Assembly: GCF_024053505.1 (NCBI RefSeq)
Contig: NZ_JAMXQS010000003.1
Coordinates: 1 to 64,000, forward strand
Length of the DNA: 64,000 nt
Direction: 5' to 3'
Source of the DNA: Mesorhizobium liriopis
GTDB taxonomy: Bacteria > Pseudomonadota > Alphaproteobacteria > Rhizobiales > Rhizobiaceae
The notes under the pieces are model-generated. The model did not search any database, was not told the DNA's origin, and saw only the letters and a list, made by a program, of their open reading frames with translations. Both the position numbers and the translations under genes were made by a program. Below are positions 1 through 8,635 of the stretch, in pieces. Position 1 is the stretch's first letter. Every line of letters begins with the position of its first letter.

Positions 1-34
1 CCAAGGCGACACCTTCGGCGCCCAGAGCCGCTGA
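1..34 (+). CDS. Possible 3' end of an upstream gene
   Basis: One reading frame is open from the window edge to a TGA at 32-34 and would end in GDTFGAQSR. A strong hairpin follows about 57 bases later, as expected after a gene end. Only about ten codons are visible, so the product cannot be named and the call is tentative. Confidence 0.3.
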   Translation, partial: QGDTFGAQSR

Positions 35-90
35 ACATAGACTGCACATAGACTGCGTACGCGTTATCTCTGCGTATCACCGAGACAAAC

Positions 91-122
91 AAAGGGCGGG
101 CCGCATTTGCAGCCCGCCCTTT
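91..122. terminator. Rho-independent terminator hairpin
   Basis: Arms AAAGGGCGGGC (91-101) and GCCCGCCCTTT (112-122) pair perfectly around a 10-base loop. The hairpin lies between the putative gene end at 34 and the convergent stop of the dehydrogenase gene at 169. The A-rich and T-rich arm ends allow it to work in both directions. Confidence 0.8.
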
Positions 123-168
123 GGATTGTGAAGGACTGAAATGCCGTGAGGCATTGCCTGTCGGCCTC

Positions 169-1422
169 CTAGTTGAACCGTTCGGGCCTGAAAGGTTTGG
201 GATCAGCGAAGGGTACTGCGCCGGTCATCATTTCGGCCAGCAGCCGGCCACTTGCCGGGCCCAAGGTCAGGCCGTGATGGGCATGGCCGAAGTCGAACCA
301 GAGGCCTTTGTGGCGGGGCGCCTCGCCGATCACGGGTTTCATATCGGGAAGCGCGGGGCGCAAGCCGAGCCATGGCGTCTGCTCCAAAGGAGCGCCGAGC
401 GGCAGAAGCTGACGGGCGACCGCTTCGGCCCGCGCGAGCTGGATGCTGTTGGCGGGCGCGTCGGGCGAAGCGAACTCGACGCCGGTTGTGAGACGGATGC
501 CCTGGCGCATGGGGGCGAGCACGAAGCCGGCCTGCTCGTCGAGGATCGAGTGGCCGAGCGGCGCACCGTCCGGCTGACGGTAATGGCGATGATGGCCGCG
601 CTTCACTTCGAGCGGCAGGCGGTAGCCGAATTTGCGGAAAACCAGGCCCGATTGCGGGCCGAGTGCGACAACAGCTTGGGAAGCTGAAAGTCTGTCGCCA
701 TCAGAAGCATCGAGCACCCACGTTTCGCCTTCCTGACGCAGCGTGGCGGCATCGCCCTGGACGAAGCGGCCGCCTTCCTTCAGAAAAAGCGCGTGGTAGG
801 CTTTGACCAGCCCTTCCGGATCATAGACCGTCTTGGGATCGAGCCAGTGCAGACCACCGGCAATCGAGGCAGTGCCGTGCGCAAGGGCCGGTTCCAGCGC
901 GAACAGTTCGGCTCGGCTCAGGATGCGCGTGTCGAGATTGAAGCGGCTGAGTTCTTCGAGCTCGGCCTGAGCTTGCGAAAAGTGTTCTTCGGACCGGAAA
1001 GCGGTGATGAAGCCGTTGGCGCTGACGAGGTTGCCGGCGCCCGCGCGGGCGACCAGCCGGTCATGCTCGGCCACGCTCGCTTCGATGAGCGGCAGGATAT
1101 CCTGCGCAGCCTGCTCAAGCCTGGTCGGCGCAGAGTTCAGCCAATAACGGAAAAGCCAGGGCGCAATGCGTAAGATGTGAAGCGGGCTGTAGCGCACATC
1201 CGAGGACCGGTTGAGCGCATATTTCGCGAGCGCGCGCCAATCGCGCGGGAAGGCGTAGGGGATGACAGAGGCACGCTCGATCAACCCGGCATTGCCATAG
1301 GACGTCCCCTCACCCGGTCCCTGGCGATCGATCAGCGTGACGGAGCGGCCGCGCTCCAGAAGGTGAAGTGCGGCCGAGACGCCGACAATGCCGGCGCCCA
1401 GAACCAGAACGTCGGATTTCAC
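169..1422 (-). CDS. dadA: D-amino acid dehydrogenase, FAD-dependent (DadA-like)
   Basis: The product is 417 residues, the usual DadA size. It opens with a Rossmann FAD motif, VLGAGIVGVSAA, around residues 6-17. The C-terminal part has the DAO-fold segments PDMKPVIGEAP and FDFGHAHHGLTLGPASG that close the FAD site. The family oxidises D-amino acids to 2-oxo acids and passes electrons to the respiratory chain at the inner membrane. The start is a GTG at 1422 whose bases overlap the TGA of the upstream binding-protein gene (GTGA), so the two are translationally coupled. A longer open frame runs upstream but would lie inside the neighbour. Coupling to an amino-acid-binding protein supports uptake and deamination of an amino acid. 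The exact substrate is not shown. Confidence 0.88.
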   Translation of the reverse strand: MKSDVLVLGAGIVGVSAALHLLERGRSVTLIDRQGPGEGTSYGNAGLIERASVIPYAFPRDWRALAKYALNRSSDVRYSPLHILRIAPWLFRYWLNSAPTRLEQAAQDILPLIEASVAEHDRLVARAGAGNLVSANGFITAFRSEEHFSQAQAELEELSRFNLDTRILSRAELFALEPALAHGTASIAGGLHWLDPKTVYDPEGLVKAYHALFLKEGGRFVQGDAATLRQEGETWVLDASDGDRLSASQAVVALGPQSGLVFRKFGYRLPLEVKRGHHRHYRQPDGAPLGHSILDEQAGFVLAPMRQGIRLTTGVEFASPDAPANSIQLARAEAVARQLLPLGAPLEQTPWLGLRPALPDMKPVIGEAPRHKGLWFDFGHAHHGLTLGPASGRLLAEMMTGAVPFADPKPFRPERFN

Positions 1423-2189
1423 TTCGAGGCGTAGATATCGAAGGGGAAATATTTCTGGGTGATCTCGGCATAGGTGCCGTTGGCGACGATGGCGTCGATG
1501 GCCTTGTTGAAGCGTTCCTTCAATTCGGTGTCGCCCTGACGGATGCCGATGCCGGCCTCGGTTTCCGTGCCGGCGATGTCGCCGAGCATCTTGCAGCACT
1601 CCTTGCCGTCCTTTTCGAGCCAGTCGGTCAACACGAACTTGTCGGACACGAGGGCGTCAAGGCGACCGTTGACGAGATCCGCGCGAGCTTCATCGTCGGT
1701 CGGATAGGATTTCACCTCGACGCCGGCCGGCGCATAGTGACCGTCGGCATATTCAGCCTGCGTGGTGCCGGATTGTGCGCCGACCGTCTTGCCGGAAAGC
1801 TCTTCGGGGCTGACGCCCTTGAGGTCGCTGTCCTTGGGCACGACCACTGCCAGCGGCGTGACATAGTATTTGTTCGTGAAGTCGATCTGCTTCTTGCGCT
1901 CTTCGGTGATGCTCATGGACGCGACGATGGCGTCGAACTTCTTGGCGATGAGGCCGGGGATCATGCCGTCCCAGTCCTGCGTGACGATGGTGCACTTGGC
2001 CTTCATCTCGGCGCAGAGCGCGTTGGCGATATCGATGTCGAGGCCCTGCAGCGTGCCGTCCGAGCCCATGAAGTTGAAGGGCGGGTAGGCGCCTTCCGAG
2101 GCGATGCGGATTTCCGCACCTTCCTGCGAGAAGGCCGCGCCCGATGCCGCAAGAAGCATCATGGATGCGAGGAGAAGGGTTTTCTTCAT
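1419..2189 (-). CDS. Amino-acid ABC transporter substrate-binding protein (family 3)
   Basis: This 256-residue periplasmic protein begins with a signal peptide (MKKTLLLASMMLL, cleavage near SGAAFS/QEG). The family 3 solute-binding core follows: PPFNFMGSDG near the N-terminus, then DWDGMIPGL, and DEARADLVNGRLDALVSD in the second lobe, as in Lys/Arg/Orn- or octopine-binding proteins. The ATG at 2189 is chosen because the signal peptide begins there; AAGG lies about 11 bases upstream. No permease or ATPase for it is visible in the window. It is cotranscribed with the D-amino-acid dehydrogenase and divergent from pxpB, so its ligand may be an amino acid or a glutamate-related compound. That last point is inference. 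Confidence 0.88.
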   Translation of the reverse strand: MKKTLLLASMMLLAASGAAFSQEGAEIRIASEGAYPPFNFMGSDGTLQGLDIDIANALCAEMKAKCTIVTQDWDGMIPGLIAKKFDAIVASMSITEERKKQIDFTNKYYVTPLAVVVPKDSDLKGVSPEELSGKTVGAQSGTTQAEYADGHYAPAGVEVKSYPTDDEARADLVNGRLDALVSDKFVLTDWLEKDGKECCKMLGDIAGTETEAGIGIRQGDTELKERFNKAIDAIVANGTYAEITQKYFPFDIYASK

Positions 2190-2312
2190 GAGAAATGCGC
2201 CTTGAAAAGGAATTCGGATCCCGAACACTTAGCAGCAAGGTTTTTCCAGACAAGCGGGGTGGCGCCTCTGGTCCACTTGCTTCGCCTCGGTGAAACAGGA
2301 ATGGTGCGCCGC

Positions 2313-3002
2313 ATGATTTCAGACGCAACTTCTCCGATGACCCCTGTCGCGAGCTTTCGCCTCAGCATGAGCGGCCCCGGCGCGTTGTTGCTCGACGTGG
2401 CGGGTGAGACGTTCAGCGAAGACTTGCAGGATCGCGTGCATGGGCTGGCGCGCGCGATGCTCGGCGTAGAGGGCGTGAGCGAAGCCGTGCCAGGGATGAA
2501 CAATCTCCTCGTGGTGTTCGATCCGCTTCTCGTAGAGCCGGAACGCGTCGAGGATGCGCTTCTGGAAAAATGGCCTTGCATCGAGCCCGATCCGCTCGCC
2601 GGGCAGACGGTGGACGTCGCCGTGCGCTACGGCGGCGCGGATGGGCCCGATCTGGAAGAGCTCGCGGCCCATGCCGGAATGAGTGTCGCGGAGGTGATCG
2701 AGCGGCACACGGCGGCAACCTATCGCGTCGCGGCGGTGGGGGCGATGCCGGGCTTCGTCTATCTATCCGGGCTCGACCCTCTCCTGGCCCGGCCGCGCCG
2801 GGCGAACCCGCGCGGCACCGTGCCGCAAGGGGCTGTGATGATCGGCGGGGCGCAGGCCGGCATCATGCCGGTCACGGCGCCATCGGGGTGGCATATTCTG
2901 GGAATGACGGATCTGAAACTGTTCGACCCGAAGCGTGAGCCCCCAGCCACGTTCCGGCCCGGCGATCGTATCCGCTTCGTGACCGAGAGCGTGCAGGCGT
3001 GA
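2313..3002 (+). CDS. pxpB: 5-oxoprolinase subunit PxpB (KipI family)
   Basis: PxpB works with PxpA and PxpC to hydrolyse 5-oxoproline to glutamate with ATP. The 229-residue product carries the family signature GAMPGFVYLSGLDP, then PRGTVPQGAVMIGGAQAG, and ends near LKLFDP and FRPGDRIRF. Two in-frame ATGs (2301 and 2313) are possible. AGGA directly abuts the first, so the second is preferred. The stop overlaps the GTG start of pxpC by 4 nt. Divergent transcription from the amino-acid-binding gene and nearby pxpA (opposite strand) support the assignment. Confidence 0.87.
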   Translation: MISDATSPMTPVASFRLSMSGPGALLLDVAGETFSEDLQDRVHGLARAMLGVEGVSEAVPGMNNLLVVFDPLLVEPERVEDALLEKWPCIEPDPLAGQTVDVAVRYGGADGPDLEELAAHAGMSVAEVIERHTAATYRVAAVGAMPGFVYLSGLDPLLARPRRANPRGTVPQGAVMIGGAQAGIMPVTAPSGWHILGMTDLKLFDPKREPPATFRPGDRIRFVTESVQA

Positions 3003-3943
3003 TCGAGATCCTTTCGACGGGCCTGCCCAACACGGTGCAGGATGAGGGGCGGCCGGGCTATCTCGACGCAGGCGTGAGCCTGTGCGGCGCGATGGACCGC
3101 CCTGCCCTCCTGGCTGCCAATGCGCTTCTGAACAACAAGCCAAGCTCGGCTGTGATCGAGGTGGCGCTGTTTCCGTTTCGGCTGCGCTTTCAGGCCGAGA
3201 TGAGCTTTGCGGTGACGGGAGCCGTGGCGCCCGCTACGCTCGACGGCGTGCCCCTCCCGCCATGGTGGACGGGTCACGCGAAAGCGGGACAGGAGTTGCG
3301 GATCGACCCACCCGCGCGCGGCGCGCGGGTGGTGGTGGCGTTTGCGGGCGGGATCGATGTGCCGCTCGTGCTCGGCTCGCGGGCGACGGATGCAAAGGGC
3401 GGCTTCGGTGGATTGAACGGGCGAGGACTTAAAAGGGGAGACAGGCTCGCAGTGGGCGACGCACCAGCAATGCGCGCCAGGGAATTCGGCACGGTGCCGG
3501 ATTGGCTGCACGAGGATTGGCAGGTACTGCGCGTGCTGCCGGCGGCCGAATTCGATGCGTTCGACGCGGACTCATTGGACCGGTTCTTCGGCGAGGAATG
3601 GACGGTTTCGGCGGACGCCAACCGGCAGGGCTATCGGCTGGATGGCGGGCGGCTGGTGCGCACCACGCCGCGTGAACTGTTCTCGCATGGCATCGTGCCG
3701 GGTACCGTTCAGGTTCCCGCCTCCGGCATGCCGATCATCCAGTTGGCCGATGCGAACACGTGCGGGGGGTATCCGAAGATCGCAACCGTGATCGAAGCGG
3801 ATTTGTGGAAGCTCGCGCAGGCACCGGTGGGGGCCAAGCTCAGGTTTCAGGAAGTAACGCGCGCTGAGGGTATCGCGGCGCTGAGGGCGCAGCGGGATGG
3901 ACTGGTGCGGTTGCGGGAGGCGGTGACGCTGGCGCGGCGGTGA
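2999..3943 (+). CDS. pxpC: 5-oxoprolinase subunit PxpC (KipA, biotin-dependent carboxyltransferase-like)
   Basis: The 314-residue protein is a normal-length member of the KipA/PxpC family, whose fold resembles the carboxyltransferase part of urea amidolyase. Visible signatures are TVQDEGRPGYLDAGVS at the N-terminus, the core segment VPLVLGSRATDAKGGFGG, and VPASGMPIIQLADANTCGGYPKIATV in two adjoining pieces. The GTG start at 2999 overlaps the pxpB TGA, so both subunits should be made together. The gene converges on the biotin-carrier-like gene, with only 25 bases between the stops. Confidence 0.88.
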   Translation: MIEILSTGLPNTVQDEGRPGYLDAGVSLCGAMDRPALLAANALLNNKPSSAVIEVALFPFRLRFQAEMSFAVTGAVAPATLDGVPLPPWWTGHAKAGQELRIDPPARGARVVVAFAGGIDVPLVLGSRATDAKGGFGGLNGRGLKRGDRLAVGDAPAMRAREFGTVPDWLHEDWQVLRVLPAAEFDAFDADSLDRFFGEEWTVSADANRQGYRLDGGRLVRTTPRELFSHGIVPGTVQVPASGMPIIQLADANTCGGYPKIATVIEADLWKLAQAPVGAKLRFQEVTRAEGIAALRAQRDGLVRLREAVTLARR

Positions 3944-3968
3944 GGTTTTCCGGGCGTGCCCAGTCGGC

Positions 3969-4352
3969 TCAGACGACTTCGAACAGTTTCGTGCCGAAGC
4001 CGACGCCCTCACCTTCCTCGACGAGTGCATTTCCCGTTTGGCCTTTGCTTGACGCGCGGGCGACGAAGAGCAGCGGGCCGGACTGGATGAACGCGGCAGG
4101 GGTGCCCGCTTCCACCGTGTTAGTGGGCTCCGAAGTGGCCAAGGGATGCCGGGCGCGGAACAGGCCGACGACAGGCGCGGTGATCGTTTGCGCGTTCGGC
4201 TGGAGTTCGGGCTCCTGAGCCGACGCCTGCTTTTCTTCGGCGTTCGCATCGAATTCGAGGCGCAGGCTCGTGCCGTTCAGCGTGACCGCGAAGCTCGCCA
4301 TATCGCGGGTTTGGGCAAGGTGCAGCAGGGCTTCGATGTCTTCCAACGTCAT
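3969..4352 (-). CDS. Biotin-carrier-like protein lacking the biotinylation lysine motif
   Basis: This 127-residue protein looks like a degenerate paralogue of the carrier protein encoded just upstream. Both start with a short helix and an amphipathic strand (here LEDIEALLHLAQ then LNGTSLRLEF) and a linker, followed by a biotinyl/lipoyl-like beta fold (APVVGLFRARHP, VEAGTPAAFIQSG, GFGTKLFEVV). Where a carrier has an EAMKM-type turn, this one has FIQSGPLLFVA, with no lysine or methionine, so it should not be biotinylated. Its ATG overlaps the upstream stop by 4 nt, making it the last gene of the coaBC-pxpA-carrier operon. It may be a structural or regulatory partner of the true carrier; no function is established. 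Confidence 0.65.
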   Translation of the reverse strand: MTLEDIEALLHLAQTRDMASFAVTLNGTSLRLEFDANAEEKQASAQEPELQPNAQTITAPVVGLFRARHPLATSEPTNTVEAGTPAAFIQSGPLLFVARASSKGQTGNALVEEGEGVGFGTKLFEVV

Positions 4353-4798
4353 GCGCTGGGCTCGATCACGAAAAGCAGGGTGCCGGCCTCGACGGCCGTG
4401 GCGTCGTCCACTGCGATCTCGCGAATAATGCCGGCAAGGTCGGCTTCCACCGGGTTCATGGTCTTCATGGCTTCGAGGATGGCAAGTTGCCGGCCTTCCT
4501 CAACTGAAGCGCCGACCACGGCATAAGGTGGCTGGTCGGGTGCGGGCGCACGGTAGAAGGTGCCGGGAAAGCCGGCGCGGATTTCATGGCGCGTGATCGA
4601 GCCTGCGACGGGTGAAGTGTCCAACCGTGGAGCGATCAGCGCAGGCGCTGCTTGCGTCACGGGCGCGCCTTGGAGGGCGGCGGACCCGTTGGCGCGTTTC
4701 ACGATCCGCACGCGGTTTTCGCCTTCGGACAGTTCCAGTTCGCTGACCTTGGAGCGTTCGACCAGATCGATCAGCTTGGCGATGAAATCGAGGTTCAT
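4349..4798 (-). CDS. Biotin carboxyl carrier protein (AccB-like) beside pxpA
   Basis: The 149-residue product has the AccB layout: an N-terminal helix and strand (MNLDFIAKLIDLVERSKV, ELSEGENRVRIVKR), an Ala/Pro-rich linker at residues 40-70, and a C-terminal biotinyl domain with EAMKTMN at 109-115. Lys112 is the expected biotinylation site. It overlaps pxpA and the degenerate twin by 4 nt on either side. An AccB-like gene near pxp genes is a known arrangement in bacteria, often with a biotin carboxylase, but none lies next to it here. The only AccC in the window is at 59.5-60.9 kb. It may serve an unidentified carboxylation connected with 5-oxoproline use; housekeeping AccB is less likely from the context. 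Confidence 0.8.
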   Translation of the reverse strand: MNLDFIAKLIDLVERSKVSELELSEGENRVRIVKRANGSAALQGAPVTQAAPALIAPRLDTSPVAGSITRHEIRAGFPGTFYRAPAPDQPPYAVVGASVEEGRQLAILEAMKTMNPVEADLAGIIREIAVDDATAVEAGTLLFVIEPSA

Positions 4799-5556
4799 CG
4801 GATGAAGCTCCGCACAGACATGCCCGCCTCTTCAAGTGCGGCGCGCACGGCGGCGGCGATGCGGATCGATTGGGGCGTGTCCGAATGGACGCAGATCGAG
4901 TGGATCGGCGTTTCGATGCGTTTGCCCGAAACTGTTTCGATGGCGCCATCGCGCACCATGCGCACGGCGCGAGTGGCAGCCTCCGCCTCATCGTGGATCA
5001 CCGCACCCGGCAGTTTGCGAGATACGAGGTGGCCTTCTTCGGTGTAGGCGCGGTCGGCGAAGATTTCGGAGAAAGTGCTGAGGCCCATCTCCTGTGCGAT
5101 CCGTTCCTGATGGCCGAGCGCGATGGTCAGACAGCCGAGTTTGGGATCGACAGCCTTGACCGCGCGGCAGACCGCAAGGGCCACATCCGGGTCTGTCTGG
5201 GTCTGGTTACCGAGTGCACCATGGGCCTTCACGTAGGTGATCGGGTGGCCGGCACAAGCCGAAAGCGCCTGTGCCGCGCCGATCTGGTAGGCGACGAGAC
5301 GTTCGATCTCGCCGGCCGAATGCGGGATGACGCGGCGGCCGAAGCCCCAGAGATCGGCATAGCCGGGATGCGCACCAACCGCGACGCGCTTTTGCCTGGC
5401 GATCTTGAAGCTTTCGGCCATCACCTCCGGGTCGCCGCCATGAAAGCCGCAGGCGATGTTGGCGGACGACACGATGCCGAGCATCGCTTCATCATCGCCC
5501 GATCGCCATGCGCCGAAGCTTTCGCCCATGTCGGAGTTGAGATCGACGTCCCTCAT
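4795..5556 (-). CDS. pxpA: 5-oxoprolinase subunit PxpA (LamB/YcsF family)
   Basis: The 253-residue protein has the family N-terminus DLNSDMGESFGAW, then SSANIACGFHGGDP, VGAHPGYADLWGFGRR and VKAHGALGN, which build the active site of this TIM-like hydrolase. PxpA with PxpBC forms ATP-dependent 5-oxoprolinase. It overlaps coaBC upstream and the carrier gene downstream by 4 nt each. In this genome it is separated from pxpBC and lies on the opposite strand about 850 bases away, so the three subunits come from two transcripts. Confidence 0.9.
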   Translation of the reverse strand: MRDVDLNSDMGESFGAWRSGDDEAMLGIVSSANIACGFHGGDPEVMAESFKIARQKRVAVGAHPGYADLWGFGRRVIPHSAGEIERLVAYQIGAAQALSACAGHPITYVKAHGALGNQTQTDPDVALAVCRAVKAVDPKLGCLTIALGHQERIAQEMGLSTFSEIFADRAYTEEGHLVSRKLPGAVIHDEAEAATRAVRMVRDGAIETVSGKRIETPIHSICVHSDTPQSIRIAAAVRAALEEAGMSVRSFIR

Positions 5557-6767
5557 AGGGGCTTCTCCGAACCAGCGAGCTTTTCAGCGACGAGGTGCGC
5601 CAGGCGCCATGCGACCTCGCGCTTGGTCATTTCAGGCCAGTCCTCGACGCCATCCTTCGAAACCAGCCGCACGCGGTTGTTGGCGCCGCCCATGACATCG
5701 CCGGACACGTCGTTGGCGACGATCAGGTCGGCACCTTTGCGCGCGAGCTTGGATTGTGCGTTGACTAGCAGGTTCTCGGTTTCGGCGGCGAAGCCGATCA
5801 CAAGGCGCGGGCGGCTGGGGTGATGGCCGATGCCTGCGAGAATGTCGGGGTTCTCAACGAGCGTCAGAGCGGGCGCGCCGGTGGAGCCCTTCTTGATCTT
5901 CTGGCCCATGGCCTCCACCCGCCAGTCGGCGACGGCCGCGACCATGATCGCGGCATCCGCAGGGAGCGCGGCTGCGACCGCTGCCTGCATTTCGCGGGCG
6001 GTTTCGACGCGGGTCATGTGGACGCCGACCAGATCCGGTAGTGCGGTGGGGCCGGAAACGAGGTGAACCTCGGCGCCGAGCGTTTCGAGCATCGCGGCGA
6101 TGGCATAGCCCTGGCGGCCGGACGAACGGTTGGCGATGTAGCGCACAGGGTCGATGGGCTCATGGGTGGGGCCTGCGGTAACGACCACGCGCTTGCCTTT
6201 CAAAGGCTGTTGCCCACGCGCAAAAAGCGCTTCGACGGCATCCGCGATCTCGTTGGGCTCGGCCATGCGCCCCTCGCCCTTTTCGCCCTTCTCGGCCATC
6301 TCGCCGCTGTTGGGACCGACGAAGCGGATCAGATCCTGCTCCAGCGTTTCGCGGTTGCGACGGGTGGCCGGATGATACCACATGGCCGGGTTCATAGCCG
6401 GCGCCATGAGCACGGGAATCCGAGCGGCCAGCAGCACGGCGGAAGCGAGGTCGTCAGCGTGGCCGTGAGCAAGCTTCGCCATGAGGTTCGCGGTGGCGGG
6501 CGCGACCACGATGGCATCGGCTTCGCGCGAGAGGCGGATGTGGCCGACATCGTGCTCGTCCGCACGGTCGAAGAGATCGGTGAAGACATGACCGCCCGCC
6601 AGTGCACCGGCGGCGAGCGGCGTCACGAATTCCTGCGCGGCCTTCGTCATCACCACACGAACGGACGCGCCGCGATCCTGCAGCCGGCGGATCAGGTCGA
6701 GGCTCTTGTAAGCCGCGATACCGCCGCCGATGACGAGCAGGATGCGTTTTTGGGAAAGCGTCGTCAT
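5553..6767 (-). CDS. coaBC: Bifunctional phosphopantothenoylcysteine decarboxylase / phosphopantothenate-cysteine ligase
   Basis: CoaBC performs two consecutive steps of coenzyme A synthesis. The 404-residue length is normal. The N-terminal flavin-dependent CoaC half (about 1-185) shows LLVIGGGIAAYKSLDLIRRL, the catalytic-His segment HIRLSREADAIVVAPATAN and the substrate clamp PAMNPAMW. The CoaB half begins near VVVTAGPTHEPIDPVRYIANRSSG in two adjoining pieces and contains VEAMGQKIKK and IGFAAET. It heads an operon with pxpA and the two carrier-type genes and lies downstream of ubiE-ubiB on the same strand. It is essential, so the genes coupled behind it should be expressed constitutively. 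Confidence 0.93.
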   Translation of the reverse strand: MTTLSQKRILLVIGGGIAAYKSLDLIRRLQDRGASVRVVMTKAAQEFVTPLAAGALAGGHVFTDLFDRADEHDVGHIRLSREADAIVVAPATANLMAKLAHGHADDLASAVLLAARIPVLMAPAMNPAMWYHPATRRNRETLEQDLIRFVGPNSGEMAEKGEKGEGRMAEPNEIADAVEALFARGQQPLKGKRVVVTAGPTHEPIDPVRYIANRSSGRQGYAIAAMLETLGAEVHLVSGPTALPDLVGVHMTRVETAREMQAAVAAALPADAAIMVAAVADWRVEAMGQKIKKGSTGAPALTLVENPDILAGIGHHPSRPRLVIGFAAETENLLVNAQSKLARKGADLIVANDVSGDVMGGANNRVRLVSKDGVEDWPEMTKREVAWRLAHLVAEKLAGSEKPL

Positions 6768-6812
6768 GCCTGCTTCAATGCGGGTTCGATGTCGGTGAGA
6801 GCGAGAACACCG

Positions 6813-7025
6813 TCACACTTCATCCAAAAAGGAATTGAGCTCGTTGAAAGCCGCTTTCTGATCGAAGTCGTGCCCTCGCTTGCCAAACTTTGCCAGAATC
6901 TCCTCAGCAGTCATGCTGAGATGCCACCCTCCTTGCCCTCGCTTCTTTCGGCCATGTTGTACCGAACGAGTCGGCGAGGACTCGCTCTGAACTACATCAA
7001 GGTTGTGGTCGGTTAGCTTGCCCAT
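6813..7025 (-). CDS. Small unrecognised ORF between ubiB and coaBC
   Basis: An open frame of about 70 codons ends in AAFNELNSFLDEV and could begin at the ATG at 7025 or at an internal ATG giving MTAEEILAKFGKRG. Neither has a convincing ribosome site. The mildly acidic, helical C-terminus resembles small antitoxin or regulatory proteins, but no family was recognised. It fills most of the 290-base gap. It may be a decayed gene or a chance frame. Confidence 0.3.
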   Translation of the reverse strand: MGKLTDHNLDVVQSESSPTRSVQHGRKKRGQGGWHLSMTAEEILAKFGKRGHDFDQKAAFNELNSFLDEV

Positions 7026-7060
7026 GCGAAGAGGATATTCAGAAGCGAGAATGCTTTCAA

Positions 7061-8635
7061 TCAGCTCACCTGCCACGCGATCACCGCCAACAGCGCGGCG
7101 ATGACCCACAGCGCCACGCGGCCCGAGCGGGTGTGGCGGGCTTCGGCTTTGCCGATCGCTTCGGCCGTCAGCGGGTCGAAGCGGAGGCCGTTTTCGGCCA
7201 TGCCGTCGAGGGCGAGGCTCAAACGTTCGGCGCGCGCAGCGTATTCGGGGAGTTGGCGGGTAATCGAGACCAGTGCGCGGGCGCCGTCGCGAGCGTCGGC
7301 GAGCATGCCGCGGGAGCCGAGATTACCGCGAATCCAGTCACCGACCACGGGTTCGGCGGCCCTCCACATGTTGAAGGCCGGATCGAGCGAGCGGGACACG
7401 CCTTCGACCACGACCATGGTCTTTTGAAGCAGCACCAGTTCGGGGCGCGTTTCCATGTCGAAGAGCTCGGTCACCTCGAAGAGCAGCGTCAAGAGGCGAG
7501 CCATGGAGATGGTTTCCGCCGACTGGCCGTGGATCGGCTCGCCGATGGCGCGGATGGCCTGCGCGAAGGCATCGACATCGTGGCGATGGGGCACGTAGCC
7601 CGCCTCGAAATGGACTTCGGCGACGCGGCGATAGTCGCGGGTGATGAAGCCGAAGAGGATTTCAGCGAGGAAGCGCCGCTCCTTGCGGCCCAAACGTCCG
7701 GCGATGCCCATGTCAACCGCGACGATGCCGCCATCGGCTTCCACGAACAAATTGCCGGGATGCATGTCGGCGTGGAAGAAACCGTCGCGCAGCGTATGGC
7801 GCAGGAAACTCTGGATCAGGCTCGCGGCGAGCAGCGGCAGGTCGTGGCCGGCATCGCGCAGGGCCTGGACGTTCGACATCTTGATGCCGTCGATCCATTC
7901 CATGGTGATGACGTCGCGGCCCGTGCGCTCCCAATCGACGCGCGGCACGCGGAAGCCGGGATCATCTCGCGTGTTCTCGGCAATCTCGGACAAGGCAGCC
8001 GCCTCGAGGCGCAGGTCCATCTCGATGCGCGTGGTCTGCGCGAGGAGCTCGGTGACCTCGATCGGGCGCAGGCGACGGGTGGCGCGCAGGAAACGCGCCT
8101 GCATGCGGGCGGCGAGAAAGAAGCTTTCGAGATCGCGCGCGAACGCCACGCGCACGCCGGGGCGCACAACCTTGACCGCGACCTTGCGCGGCTCGCCATC
8201 AACCATCACTTCGGCCGGGTGGACCTGCGCGATGGAGGCGGCGGCAATCGGCGCGTCGAACGCCACGTAGAGGTCGAAAAGCGGTCGGCCGAGCGAAAGC
8301 TCGATTTCCTTCTTGGCCTCCTCGTTCGAGAAGAACGGCATGCGGTCCTGCAGCTTGGCAAGGTCCACCGCGACCTCGTTGCCGACCACATCGGGACGGG
8401 TCGCGAGGAACTGGCCGAGCTTGACGTAAGACGGCCCGAGACGCGCCACGGCGTCAGACATGCGGTCGGCACGCGCGCGGCGTTTGGCTGAGGGCCGTGT
8501 GAGGAGCTTCGCCAGACGCCAGCCGAGCAGCGGCATGCCGCGCAGCTCATCGCCGGGGATCGCCGCCACCACGCCTTCGCGCGCCAGGATCCAGCCGGCC
8601 CGTGCGAGCCGGAAGGCAGCCGTGGGTGTGCTCAA
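7061..8635 (-). CDS. ubiB: UbiB, ABC1/ADCK kinase-like ubiquinone biosynthesis protein
   Basis: UbiB is an atypical protein kinase-like ATPase needed for ubiquinone synthesis at the membrane. The 524-residue product has the KxGQ motif ([17 protein letters not shown]), the catalytic-loop element [10 protein letters not shown], the metal-binding VDMGIAGR, and a C-terminal hydrophobic helix ([18 protein letters not shown]). The start is set at a TTG (8635) that overlaps the ubiE stop as TTGA. The open frame extends 17 codons further, but that would run into ubiE. The chosen start gives the usual UbiB length and a homologous N-terminus ([20 protein letters not shown]). Confidence 0.9.
   Translation of the reverse strand: MSTPTAAFRLARAGWILAREGVVAAIPGDELRGMPLLGWRLAKLLTRPSAKRRARADRMSDAVARLGPSYVKLGQFLATRPDVVGNEVAVDLAKLQDRMPFFSNEEAKKEIELSLGRPLFDLYVAFDAPIAAASIAQVHPAEVMVDGEPRKVAVKVVRPGVRVAFARDLESFFLAARMQARFLRATRRLRPIEVTELLAQTTRIEMDLRLEAAALSEIAENTRDDPGFRVPRVDWERTGRDVITMEWIDGIKMSNVQALRDAGHDLPLLAASLIQSFLRHTLRDGFFHADMHPGNLFVEADGGIVAVDMGIAGRLGRKERRFLAEILFGFITRDYRRVAEVHFEAGYVPHRHDVDAFAQAIRAIGEPIHGQSAETISMARLLTLLFEVTELFDMETRPELVLLQKTMVVVEGVSRSLDPAFNMWRAAEPVVGDWIRGNLGSRGMLADARDGARALVSITRQLPEYAARAERLSLALDGMAENGLRFDPLTAEAIGKAEARHTRSGRVALWVIAALLAVIAWQVS

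Noticed and set aside
7133-8491. A 452-codon plus-strand frame opposite ubiB
   Set aside because: UbiB motifs (Kx[10 protein letters not shown]) are clear on the minus strand; this is a GC-driven shadow.
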